Shown: positions 26,032 through 33,973 of the stretch, piece after piece
How the letters are laid out: each line of letters begins with the position of its first letter
Position numbering within the stretch: the stretch's first letter is position 1
Source: an uncultured Methanobrevibacter sp.
Lineage (GTDB): Archaea > Methanobacteriota > Methanobacteria > Methanobacteriales > Methanobacteriaceae
NCBI RefSeq assembly: GCF_947166415.1
Contig: NZ_CAMVEE010000021.1
Span: 1-37,752 of the forward strand
Length of the DNA stretch: 37,752 nucleotides
Reading direction: 5' to 3'
Notes under the pieces: model-generated
What the model was told of the DNA's origin: nothing
Databases searched by the model: none
The model's input: the letters and a program-made list of their open reading frames with translations, nothing else
Made by a program: the position numbers and the translations under genes

Positions 26032-26339
26032 CTGCCAGATATGCTCTATTTTTTTAAGTGATAATTCCATAACTATTTTTTGATTGTCATTTCTTTTTCT
26101 TTTGAAGTTTAATGTAAAATTAATTTGGCATAAAATGGAGCATTTTCAAGGAATTGCTTGAAGCAGTCATTATCGTCAATTTACAATAAATTTCATGCGA
26201 CTTTTTCAGATACTTGATGTTTTAATCAATCGAAGATTTGTTTAAATCCAACATCTTAATATTCTGATAGGATTGTCCACTGCATGTATATAAATTTTTA
26301 AAAAGAGATATTTTTGACCAATTTTGAAGTCTGAATTGG
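26032..26339. other. 308-bp intergenic region between two convergent operons
   Basis: The only gap above 300 bases. It starts with a T-run (26050-26057) that may end the UspA-CBS operon and finishes with the tfuA-side hairpin. I read both strands and found no ORF above about 16 codons, no tRNA and no repeat family. It may be decayed sequence. Confidence 0.5.
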
Positions 26340-26341
26340 TC
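26316..26341 (-). terminator. Hairpin overlapping the tfuA stop codon
   Basis: GACCAATT (26316-26323) and AATTGGTC (26334-26341) are exact reverse complements with a ten-base loop; the tfuA stop TGA (complement of 26340-26342) overlaps the stem. The minus strand continues with AAAAATATCTCTTTTT, a modest U-rich tail. Confidence 0.5.
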
Positions 26342-26993
26342 ATAATGTAATTTCTGCAATGTGTTGGATCAATAGTTTTGCATCCTCTTTTTTGATGTCG
26401 TCAGATTCGCGAATGAAATTAATGAGATTTCCCTTTTCATCATCATTCAGACTGGACTTAGCCAATGTCTGGGCATAATTTCTTTTTGGATAGTATGTTT
26501 CCTTTGCGATTTTTATTAGCTCATCCTTTTGAGCCGGTGTGATTATATTTTCATCAGCCGCATTGGAAAAAACATAGTCCATGTTAATCAGCGGTTCGGA
26601 GAGGGCTTCCAAAGTTTGTGAATCAAGCATTACTGCAACATCATCATCTGAAACAACTTTTCCTGAAGCATATTGCTCATAGACATAACCAATACCATGC
26701 ATTCCTAAGCTGTCAAGTTCTGAAGCCCTTAAAGCACCCATGCTTGACGCCCCATAAACTTCAACACCCTTTTTCATAACATCCAGTATTTCTCTGTGTC
26801 CCACTGCGGAATTCTGGTGAAAAATTCCGTCAATTATTCCAATGATGTCGGGATTTTCTTTTAATGCTTGCTTAAGGTCTCCCCTTTGTATAGGTTTTTT
26901 GTAGATAACCTCCACTTCGTCATGAGAGTCCAATATCTCTTTTGCTTCATCAAATGGAAGTGATAATCCTGTATAAATGATGATTTTTACCAT
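26340..26993 (-). CDS. tfuA: TfuA-like protein, partner of YcaO
   Basis: A 217-residue TfuA-core protein: IIIYTGLSLPFDEAKEIL at the N-terminus, IIGIIDGIFHQNSAVGHREILDVMKKGVEVYGASSMGALRASEL in the middle (the family signature), and a helical C-terminus. TfuA acts with YcaO in thioamide formation, probably in handling or delivering the sulfur source. In methanogens the ycaO-tfuA pair installs the thioglycine of methyl-coenzyme M reductase (McrA). It is four bases after ycaO, so translation is coupled, and a hairpin covers its stop. Confidence 0.92.
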   Translation of the reverse strand: MVKIIIYTGLSLPFDEAKEILDSHDEVEVIYKKPIQRGDLKQALKENPDIIGIIDGIFHQNSAVGHREILDVMKKGVEVYGASSMGALRASELDSLGMHGIGYVYEQYASGKVVSDDDVAVMLDSQTLEALSEPLINMDYVFSNAADENIITPAQKDELIKIAKETYYPKRNYAQTLAKSSLNDDEKGNLINFIRESDDIKKEDAKLLIQHIAEITL

Positions 26994-26997
26994 GGTA

Positions 26998-28200
26998 TCA
27001 TACTTTTAAAAATCTGTATCCTGCTCTTGACGGGTCGATTGCATACAGTTCCATTTCTGGAATGATGACTCTTACAACGCTCACGTCAAGTTCGGGTCTT
27101 GTTAAATCAGTGTATAAGATTTTACTAATGCCGTTATCAACCAATTCGTTTTTCACGATTTCCATGTCCTCATTGATTGATGTGGTGGATTTGTTTTCGA
27201 TATCTCCAAGGTCAATTTGGGTTTCCTCTTGTTTGAAATAGAATCTGTTTATTCTTTTCATTCTCTCATAACCTGCTTCACGGGCAAAGTCTGCTCTTAC
27301 AGTATCTTCACGGGCACCATTAATCTGTGTTGCTCTGCTTTGTGCAACTTCTGTCAATGCTCTCAATATGGCAACTTCTGGGTCAAGATGTGTTCCCATT
27401 CCCAGAGTCAACAATCCTGCATCCCGTGTAATGGTGTCGTCTGCTGAAGCGGCAATGGTTGGAATTTTTACATCTGCAGTAAAATCCATTAGTTTGATTT
27501 TAATCCCCTCACTTTCAAATTTATCGATGGTTTCATTGATAAGTTCGCTTTCAATGCTGTCCAAATTGATTTGGGAATAGTTTTTGTGGGTCAATTCAAA
27601 GATGCTCCATGCATCTCTTTCAATCACCTCAAATATTCCATGCAAGATGGCTTCTTCCAATATGTTTCCGGAAGCAAGTCCATTGGTGTTTGATTTGAAT
27701 AATCTTTGAATATTGCTTTCAGGTGTGTATGGATGAAATACTGCATTAGAAGGAACGTAGTAATCCTTGCCGGATATCAAATCATGGGTCAAACTCCATT
27801 CCAATTGCAGTGCATTCACATCTTCCTTTTCAAATTGCTGCGGCAAATTCAGGGATTTCAATTCGACAGGGTTCCCTTTTTCAGCAATTTCATCGGCAGT
27901 AGCTATTATGGTTTCGTCAGAGTCTTGCTTTTCTGAGGAATATCTTTCAAAACCTTCCATCATGGCGGATGCTTTTGCATGGTCTTTTGTAATTCCTTTT
28001 CCGCCGTAAATGCTGATTGCACCATCTTCTGCAGTTGGTCTAATTGCTGTAAAAACTGGCATTCCTATCCTGTCCAAATCGGTAATGTCTGCCACACGGG
28101 TTATGCCTGCGGTTTTCAATTTGTCTTCATTGATTTCAATGGTTTTTTTAGGAGCGATTACTCTGTGTGTTCCTTTGAAATAAGTGAGCTCTTCAGTCAT
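26998..28200 (-). CDS. ycaO: YcaO-type McrA-glycine thioamidation enzyme
   Basis: A 400-residue YcaO protein. YcaO enzymes phosphorylate a peptide backbone amide with ATP; with TfuA the archaeal type makes a thioamide. Family signatures include GKGITKDHAKASAMMEGFERYSSE, SGNILEEAILHGIFEVIERDAW (the E..ERD ATP/Mg motif) and LRALTEVAQSRATQINGARED, with the proline-poor C-terminus typical of the McrA-modifying group. The adjacent tfuA makes the assignment to McrA thioglycine formation strong (shown genetically in other methanogens). It follows the M50 protease gene by one base and precedes tfuA by four. Confidence 0.94.
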   Translation of the reverse strand: MTEELTYFKGTHRVIAPKKTIEINEDKLKTAGITRVADITDLDRIGMPVFTAIRPTAEDGAISIYGGKGITKDHAKASAMMEGFERYSSEKQDSDETIIATADEIAEKGNPVELKSLNLPQQFEKEDVNALQLEWSLTHDLISGKDYYVPSNAVFHPYTPESNIQRLFKSNTNGLASGNILEEAILHGIFEVIERDAWSIFELTHKNYSQINLDSIESELINETIDKFESEGIKIKLMDFTADVKIPTIAASADDTITRDAGLLTLGMGTHLDPEVAILRALTEVAQSRATQINGAREDTVRADFAREAGYERMKRINRFYFKQEETQIDLGDIENKSTTSINEDMEIVKNELVDNGISKILYTDLTRPELDVSVVRVIIPEMELYAIDPSRAGYRFLKV

Positions 28201-28201
28201 T

Positions 28202-28843
28202 TTAAAATCCTATAATTAATCTAACAATATTTTCTACACCCATTGTCATGGACAATAAGGTCATTATTCCGGCAATTGCAAAAGTAATAATCCAAATTCC
28301 GAAATTCCAACTTAATACTTTTGATCCGTCTAAGTTTCCAATTGGCAATAGGTTGAACACGGCCAAAAAGCTGTTGATTGAGTATCCTATTGCACAAACG
28401 ATGAATATCAATGCTGAAGTTGAAGAATGGAATGCGGAAGGATAAATTGCTGCTGCAACGCCTAAAAATATCAATGCAAGAACAATATTGACGATAGGTC
28501 CTGCAATGGAGATCTTACCGTTTATTTCATCAGTCATGTAATTTGCATAAGTATAGACCGCTCCTGGAGCGGCGAATACGAATCCGAAAAAGGATGTGAT
28601 GAGTGCAAATAGCAATCCTTGAGGCCATAATTTGAATTCAGCCCAGTAGCCATATTTCATTGACACAAATTTATGTCCGAGTTCGTGTAAGATGAATCCG
28701 AGTCCTACACCAACCATGACGATTGGCAATATGGCAATGATTGCACCCACATCTCGCCCAGCATTCACAATTGCGAAACAAAGTGAAATGACGAAAAATG
28801 CAATTATTAAATCTCGTACTTCATTACGTGTAAATTTAAACAT
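28202..28843 (-). CDS. M50-family (site-2-protease-like) membrane metalloprotease
   Basis: A 213-residue polytopic protein with zinc motif HELGH at 53-57 and the third ligand Asp172 in LPIGNLDGSKV, the hallmarks of intramembrane M50 proteases. About six membrane segments are visible (14-30, 35-52, 78-98, 112-135, 143-163, 185-205). There is no PDZ or CBS domain, so it is a minimal form. It is the first gene of the M50-ycaO-tfuA operon, one base from ycaO. The substrate is unknown, and the link to McrA modification is only positional. Confidence 0.9.
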   Translation of the reverse strand: MFKFTRNEVRDLIIAFFVISLCFAIVNAGRDVGAIIAILPIVMVGVGLGFILHELGHKFVSMKYGYWAEFKLWPQGLLFALITSFFGFVFAAPGAVYTYANYMTDEINGKISIAGPIVNIVLALIFLGVAAAIYPSAFHSSTSALIFIVCAIGYSINSFLAVFNLLPIGNLDGSKVLSWNFGIWIITFAIAGIMTLLSMTMGVENIVRLIIGF

Positions 28844-28950
28844 AATGTTAAAATATCTTATTTGACTTTAATATAATTATCTTTTTTAAGTTCATCAGGG
28901 TCTAATTATTTATATCTGTATATGTCAAAATATTAAATGAGGGGAAATGG

Positions 28951-29736
28951 ATGCCTATTTTCAGATTGAAAAAAGTTTGGGATTACTGTAGTTATAACAT
29001 GCCGTTTTTTATATTCGTGTTAATTTTAATATATATTTCAATGCGGATTCCGGATTTTTCGTCCAACGTTTATGGTTCGAATGTGGGGGCGGCAGTTAAT
29101 TGGATAATTTCCATTCTTTTAATGGGTTATGGAATGTCAATAACTCGTGATAGGATAAATCATGGTTATAGGTTACCTAAAATAGAAATTGGCGATACAA
29201 TTTTCCTTGGAATTAAAGCATTAATAGTTTTTGCTTTTTATCTCACGATTCAAGCAGCAATTTTGAGTTTCGTAGCATATTTATTTGACGCTCCGATATT
29301 CGATTTGGAAGAGTTATTTTTGAATTTAAATGATTATATGCATCTGTTGTATGCATATCCAGATCTTTCGATATCTTTTGTTCTTTTAGAGGGTTTTATT
29401 TTTTATGTAACAACATTCTTTGGAGAAATTGGAATAGCCAGAGTGGCAGACACCAAAAAGTTACTATCAGCATTTAATTTAGTGGCCATCATAAGAAGTA
29501 TTAACATATTTGGCTGGAGAAACTATGCAAAAGACCTCACTTCAATTGTGATTGCATTGGTAATTCTAACATATCTTCAGTCTTTCATGTTTCCAATCCC
29601 AATGCTGGATAATCTATGGGAGACATTTCTTGGATTTTTAATATTTGCCACTCAATTTTTAGGTATTGGTGCGATATATTGCAAAATAAAGGACAAGGAA
29701 AAGGAAATGGAAAAATCTCAAAACGATTTTGATTAA
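28951..29736 (+). CDS. DUF4013 membrane protein
   Basis: A 261-residue membrane protein with about six hydrophobic segments (near 17-32, 48-62, 84-108, 142-160, 190-210, 222-242). The segment RVADTKKLLSAFNLVAIIRSINIFGWRNYAKDL is the DUF4013 signature, seen mostly in methanogens and with no known function. The start ATG 28951 has GAGGGG at 28939-28944. A second DUF4013 protein is at 33974. The M24 peptidase gene begins 46 bases later with its own likely promoter. Confidence 0.82.
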   Translation: MPIFRLKKVWDYCSYNMPFFIFVLILIYISMRIPDFSSNVYGSNVGAAVNWIISILLMGYGMSITRDRINHGYRLPKIEIGDTIFLGIKALIVFAFYLTIQAAILSFVAYLFDAPIFDLEELFLNLNDYMHLLYAYPDLSISFVLLEGFIFYVTTFFGEIGIARVADTKKLLSAFNLVAIIRSINIFGWRNYAKDLTSIVIALVILTYLQSFMFPIPMLDNLWETFLGFLIFATQFLGIGAIYCKIKDKEKEMEKSQNDFD

Positions 29737-29782
29737 TCATTTTTCCCTATTTTTTTATAATACTTTTTCTAAAATATTAAAT

Positions 29783-30799
29783 ATGGATTTGCATGTCAAT
29801 AATATTTTAAATGACTTGGAAAAAGATGATTTTCAAGCTTATCTGCTTACCAAATTTACAAATGTAGAATATATTTCAGGGTATAAACCAACCAGTTTTG
29901 CTTTTTGCATAATAAAGGAAAATCCAGTTGTTTATGCTTCGGGAATGGATATGGAATTGGCTATGAGGGATTCCATTATTGAAGTTAAGGAATACGTGTC
30001 TTTTGAAGCAATGATTAAGGAGCTTAAATGTGATGGCATCAATAGATTGGCCATCGAACCCAGCCTTCCTTTTAGCACTTATGAAAAATTCAGCGAGGAT
30101 TTTGAAATAGGTTCTGGAACATATGTTGATAAGCAAAGAATGATCAAGACTCCTTTGGAAATAGAAAAGATTGCAAAAGCAACTGAAATAGCTCAAAAAT
30201 CTTTTTTACAGTTGGACATTTTAAATAATGATGGCACTGAAAAGGAAGTTGCTTTTGACTTGGTAGGGCATATGATTAAAAACGGTGCAGCAAAAGAGTC
30301 TTTTGATACAATCGTTACAAGCGGAGCAAATTCAAGTTTGCCCCATGCCATTCCGCAGGATAAAAAATTGGATAATCCTGTTCTGATTGATTGGGGTGCT
30401 ATTTTTGAAGGGTATTGTTCAGACAATACTCGTACAATGGTTTATACAGAAAAACAACATGAAATCTGGGATATTGTAGCTGAAGCACATGAAAAGGCAA
30501 TTAAATCTATCCGTCCAGGCATCAAATGCTGTGATGTAGATAATATGGCTCGTGATATTATTTCAGAGTACGGCTATGGGGATAAGTTCATACATTCAAC
30601 TGGCCACAGCTTAGGTCTGGATATTCATGAAACTCCAGGATTTTCCACCCGCGATGAAACCATCATTGAAAAGGGTATGGTCATAACGGTCGAGCCGGGA
30701 ATATACCTTGAAGGTGAATTCGGTGTCCGCCTTGAAGATACTGTATCAATTTCAAAAAAAGGCAATATAATAGGAGACCTGCCACTGAATATTGAATAA
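29783..30799 (+). CDS. M24-family Xaa-Pro peptidase
   Basis: A 339-residue two-domain metallopeptidase: N-terminal creatinase-like domain to about residue 120, then the pita-bread catalytic domain with all five metal ligands, D203 (IDWGA), D214 (SDNTRTM), H275 (STGHSLG), E304 (VEPGIYL) and E318 (VRLEDT). It removes the N-terminal residue before proline (aminopeptidase P or prolidase type). Start 29783 is preferred because upstream codons (IINHFSLFF) are not family-like and lie over a TATA-like tttttttataatac; no Shine-Dalgarno site is present, so it is probably leaderless. Confidence 0.93.
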   Translation: MDLHVNNILNDLEKDDFQAYLLTKFTNVEYISGYKPTSFAFCIIKENPVVYASGMDMELAMRDSIIEVKEYVSFEAMIKELKCDGINRLAIEPSLPFSTYEKFSEDFEIGSGTYVDKQRMIKTPLEIEKIAKATEIAQKSFLQLDILNNDGTEKEVAFDLVGHMIKNGAAKESFDTIVTSGANSSLPHAIPQDKKLDNPVLIDWGAIFEGYCSDNTRTMVYTEKQHEIWDIVAEAHEKAIKSIRPGIKCCDVDNMARDIISEYGYGDKFIHSTGHSLGLDIHETPGFSTRDETIIEKGMVITVEPGIYLEGEFGVRLEDTVSISKKGNIIGDLPLNIE

Positions 30800-30945
30800 A
30801 AAATATAGGCAACAGCACAAATGGCTAATTTCAGTCTGATAACAGTTTCATTTTATTTTGAAATACTCAAATCTGCAGGCATTAATGCAATACATATTCC
30901 GTTTCAAATTAAAAATTAGTTTCGGATTTTCAGAAGATACTGTGA
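30800..30945. other. Convergent gap, M24 peptidase / TrkH
   Basis: This 146-base gap holds no gene. It contains a 10-bp palindrome GCATTAATGC (30879-30888) but no hairpin with a T-run, so termination here is by AT-rich sequence if at all. Confidence 0.4.
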
Positions 30946-32379
30946 TTATCTCTTGAAAACTTCAAACAACGCCCTTAGTGTAATCAGTACAGGATATATC
31001 TCTAATCTGCCGGTCCACATGTTAAACATTCCAATGACCTTTAACGGCAATTCAATTGTTTGGGAGAGTTGTCCGATTTCCAAACCGACGTTACCTTGCA
31101 TTGACATGGTGAAGAACAGGGAATTGAATGGATCATGGCCATATAAACACAGCAATGTCCAGGTAAACAGTATGCATAAAAAGTAAAGGGTTATATAGTT
31201 TCCGCTTTGTGTTGAGACTTTTTCTGAAAGTTTTTCACCGGAAATTTCCATTGGAACCACACTGCCTTCGGGAGACCAGATTTCACGTAAATTTTTGTAG
31301 ATTCCCTTTGAAAATGTAATGACACGCATTAATTTGATTGCACCTACTGTGGATCCGTTGGAACCTCCCATCAGCATCAGCATCATTATGATGAAAAGTG
31401 CAAATGGAGGCCATGCGCCCAGTGCAGTTGAACTTTGAATGCTTGCTCCTGTGGTGGTGACAGCAGAAACTACTGTAAATAAGACCTCCATAGGAACGAT
31501 GTGTGATACAAAATAAATTATAAGACTTGAAATGGCTATTAAGGAAATCATGACCTTGAATTGCAAATCCTGAATCAATGATTTTCCGCGGGTCTTAATA
31601 ATTTTATAATGGACCAAAAAGCTTGTCGCACCCAGTATCATCAGAATCATTGTGATGAAATAGATCAAATCGCTTTGATAAAATCCAATATTCGCATTTT
31701 TTACACTCATCCCTCCAGTTGAAATGATACAGAATGTATTGCAAACTGAATCGAAAATTGGCATTCCTGCAAGCAGATATAGTATAATTCCAAAAACAGT
31801 ATAAATCAAATAAATCTTCAATGTCTCTTTGATTGTGGCCTTTGTGGATGGTCTGATACGGTCTTCACGGGCTTCGGACTGGTACAATGTGGATGATTTA
31901 TTTCCAGGTTTAATCAGAAAAGTTATTATCATAACAATAATTCCTAAACCGCCAACCCATTGCTGCAATGCCCTGAAAAAGAGTATGCTGTGAGGTAAAA
32001 CTTCCACGTCACTGTATATGGTTATTCCACTTCCGGTCAAAGCAGACATACTTTCAAAAGCGGCATCTATAATGTTTATTCCGGTTATAAGATAAAACGC
32101 TAAAGCACAGATGAGGCACGCCCATAGCCATGATAATGTTGATATTATCATTCCATGTTTAAGGCGTATTTTATTGATGGTATATTTGTCCAGGACCTTT
32201 ATGCAGAATAACCCGGAACAAATTGATATTAAAGCAGGTATGAGAAAACCTATTGCATTGAATTCCAGATATATCAAATCAACGATAATCGGAACTAAGC
32301 ACAATACTCCAATTCCTATCATCATTATTCCAGAATTTCTGGCAATAATCAATACGTCGTTTTTATTAATGTATCTCAT
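30946..32379 (-). CDS. TrkH-family potassium transport subunit
   Basis: A 477-residue TrkH/KtrB-type membrane protein with about ten to twelve membrane segments and the four degenerate pore loops; glycine-bearing filter segments are visible as SALTGSGITIYSDV, ISTGGMSVKN, VTTTGAS and GNVGLEIG. It moves K+ (or Na+) inward, usually gated by a cytosolic nucleotide-binding TrkA. No trkA lies in the window, so the partner must be elsewhere. Its upstream region is divergent with the GspF-like gene. Confidence 0.93.
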   Translation of the reverse strand: MRYINKNDVLIIARNSGIMMIGIGVLCLVPIIVDLIYLEFNAIGFLIPALISICSGLFCIKVLDKYTINKIRLKHGMIISTLSWLWACLICALAFYLITGINIIDAAFESMSALTGSGITIYSDVEVLPHSILFFRALQQWVGGLGIIVMIITFLIKPGNKSSTLYQSEAREDRIRPSTKATIKETLKIYLIYTVFGIILYLLAGMPIFDSVCNTFCIISTGGMSVKNANIGFYQSDLIYFITMILMILGATSFLVHYKIIKTRGKSLIQDLQFKVMISLIAISSLIIYFVSHIVPMEVLFTVVSAVTTTGASIQSSTALGAWPPFALFIIMMLMLMGGSNGSTVGAIKLMRVITFSKGIYKNLREIWSPEGSVVPMEISGEKLSEKVSTQSGNYITLYFLCILFTWTLLCLYGHDPFNSLFFTMSMQGNVGLEIGQLSQTIELPLKVIGMFNMWTGRLEIYPVLITLRALFEVFKR

Positions 32380-32545
32380 ATCTAACCGGCCATTGATAAA
32401 AAGTGTGATAAATCATATAAGTATTTAATATAACATCATATAAATTTTTAGACAATTAAATTTTACTTTAGGCTAATGTTGTTCAGTGAATTCATATTAA
32501 AATAATTATTTTTCTCTGTAAAATTGCTGCAGTATATAACAAAGA

Positions 32546-32576
32546 CTTTATATGTTTTTATACATGATATTATTTC
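32546..32576 (+). promoter_or_regulatory. Leaderless promoter of the pilus-like operon
   Basis: TATA box tttatatg at 32548-32555, about 25 bases before ATG 32577, with no Shine-Dalgarno site. The mRNA probably starts at or next to the ATG. Confidence 0.5.
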
Positions 32577-33503
32577 ATGAAATTTAAAATAATCAATTAT
32601 TTGTCATTATTTTTAGATAATATTGTTCCTGAAAAGTATTTATCTAAGTTACAGGAATTTTTGCTGAGCGGAGCCATTTTTACAGATGCAAGTAAAGTTT
32701 TAGCAGTAATTATAATTTTTATTTTAGTTGGGGAAATTGCTTTGGTATTATCAATTACAATTCTAAACCTGCCAACTTCTGTATTGATATTTCCCTTTTT
32801 TGTAGTTCCGGGACTTTTCACATATGTCATTGTTCAGCAGGAAAAACGGTCTCAGGAGATTGAAAAAACAGCACCCGACTTTTTAAGGCAGCTTTCAAGC
32901 ATGCTTCAGGTTGGACTCAGCTTTGAAAACGCAATGGAGGATATGTCGCAGTACGGAGAGGGTCCACTTTATGACGAAATGCGAAGAACCATCATCGAGA
33001 TTCGTATGGGGCGCAATTTTGATGATGCATGGGGAGCAATGAGCAAGCGTTTAAAATCAACAGATTTGGAAAGGGTTTTTGGCATTATTTTGGATGGACG
33101 TAAATCCGGTTCAAGTATATCAACAGTATTGTTGGAAGTTTCAGATGATTTGAGAGATCTTTTAGCTCTTAAAAGGGAGCGCAAGTCAACCGTGATGATG
33201 TCTGTAATGTTTTTGTTGATATCGGCCATTATCGCAACCCCCTTTGCAATCGGCATGGTCAGCGTTTATTCTGGATTTATGCAAAGTTATGGGCTGGAAT
33301 CGGAGATTATTTTAACCGCCCCAATAGCTGGTGAAATATACATGTTAATTCATTCGGTTTTGGTGGGCTTCATTATCAGCATCATAATGTATGGTGAAAT
33401 TAAAAAGGGAATTAAGTTTTCCTTGCCTTTGGCGGCTGCATCTTTTGGAATATTTTATGTTATTTCTACATTTGGGGAAAATCTGCTTATGGGAGGTTTC
33501 TAA
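32577..33503 (+). CDS. GspF/TadC-like type IV pilus assembly membrane protein
   Basis: A 308-residue T2SSF-domain protein. Two membrane segments near 40-85 are followed by the cytoplasmic helical domain, QEIEKTAPDFLRQLSSMLQVGLSFENAMEDMSQYGEGPLYDEMRR to DDLRDLLALKRERK, then further membrane segments near 210-232, 250-275 and 280-300. It is the platform protein that works with a GspE-type ATPase to assemble type IV pilus-like filaments. No ATPase or second platform gene is next to it. The pilin-like gene starts within its stop (TAATG, one-base overlap). Confidence 0.9.
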   Translation: MKFKIINYLSLFLDNIVPEKYLSKLQEFLLSGAIFTDASKVLAVIIIFILVGEIALVLSITILNLPTSVLIFPFFVVPGLFTYVIVQQEKRSQEIEKTAPDFLRQLSSMLQVGLSFENAMEDMSQYGEGPLYDEMRRTIIEIRMGRNFDDAWGAMSKRLKSTDLERVFGIILDGRKSGSSISTVLLEVSDDLRDLLALKRERKSTVMMSVMFLLISAIIATPFAIGMVSVYSGFMQSYGLESEIILTAPIAGEIYMLIHSVLVGFIISIIMYGEIKKGIKFSLPLAAASFGIFYVISTFGENLLMGGF

Positions 33504-33685
33504 TGGATGAAAAAGGCCAGGCATCAGCAGAATTTATTCTGTTGTTTGGTGGGATAATAGTCGTTGTTTTGCTTGCGATTTATATGTATAACAATTATGT
33601 CTCCAAGTTGAATGGCGAAATTTCATCAAAGGAGGTCAATGAATTCAATGATGGCCTGGAAAATATTAAAGACTATTTCAAATAA
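33503..33685 (+). CDS. Class III signal peptide (pilin-like) small protein
   Basis: A 60-residue pilin-like protein: MDEKGQASAEFILLFGGIIVVVLLAIYMYNN. The motif KGQASAEF is the class III signal peptide (DUF361), cut by the EppA-type peptidase before Gln, leaving Q at the N-terminus of a hydrophobic assembly helix. The C-terminal part is only about 28 residues and charged, so it may be a minor or structural subunit. GGGAGG at about 33490-33496 is the Shine-Dalgarno site within the preceding gene; the two are translationally coupled. Confidence 0.9.
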   Translation: MDEKGQASAEFILLFGGIIVVVLLAIYMYNNYVSKLNGEISSKEVNEFNDGLENIKDYFK

Positions 33686-33714
33686 AAAATCAACCGAATA
33701 GATTACTATTCAAA

Positions 33715-33723
33715 TTTATAATT
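33715..33723 (+). promoter_or_regulatory. TATA box of the candidate RNA
   Basis: TTTATAATT at 33715-33723, centred about 25 bases before the GGG at 33742-33744. Just upstream is the inverted repeat GAATAG-ATTA-CTATTC (33696-33711), possibly a terminator for the pilin gene or an operator. Confidence 0.5.
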
Positions 33724-33741
33724 GAAATAACAGTATAATGT

Positions 33742-33886
33742 GGGTGGTCGCAACTGTAGGGGGATGTAATATATTCCGTGCAGGTGTTACTGGATTTGCT
33801 TTGGGTCGGTTTCTGAGTTGTAATGAAATCTGCAACGCGAGAAAGATATAGTTTACATGCCATTTTTTCTGATTTATCCGTTTTTT
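33742..33886 (+). ncRNA. Candidate structured non-coding RNA (no known family)
   Basis: A G-rich stretch in an AT-rich neighbourhood, 25 bases after a TATA box and ending in T-runs at 33863-33868 and 33881-33886. Possible pairings: GTTGTA (33817-33822) with TGCAAC (33831-33836); a long-range helix, GGATGTAA (33762-33769) with TTACATGCC (33853-33861, one bulged G), enclosing it; and a local GGGAT (33761-33765) with ATTCC (33773-33777) that would compete with it. It resembles no tRNA, SRP, RNase P or clear C/D box RNA. An alternative is a small protein: ATG 33738 opens a 37-codon frame (MWVVATVGGCNIFR...) without a Shine-Dalgarno site. Confidence 0.45.
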
Positions 33887-33973
33887 ATAATCAGATTTAA
33901 ATATTATTGATTAGATGAATGTGAAATGAGCTCATATTGAGTTTTTTTCAATTAATTAAAAGGTGAACAAAAA

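Noticed and set aside
26032..26339. A hidden gene in the largest gap
   Set aside because: The longest frame is about 16 codons, with no Shine-Dalgarno site, no RNA-like G+C rise and no repeats.
33742..33886. C/D box RNA or tRNA reading of the candidate RNA
   Set aside because: CTGA occurs twice (33813-33816, 33869-33872) but no matching RTGATGA C box is placed before them, and no acceptor stem or GGTTCGAATCC T-arm is present.
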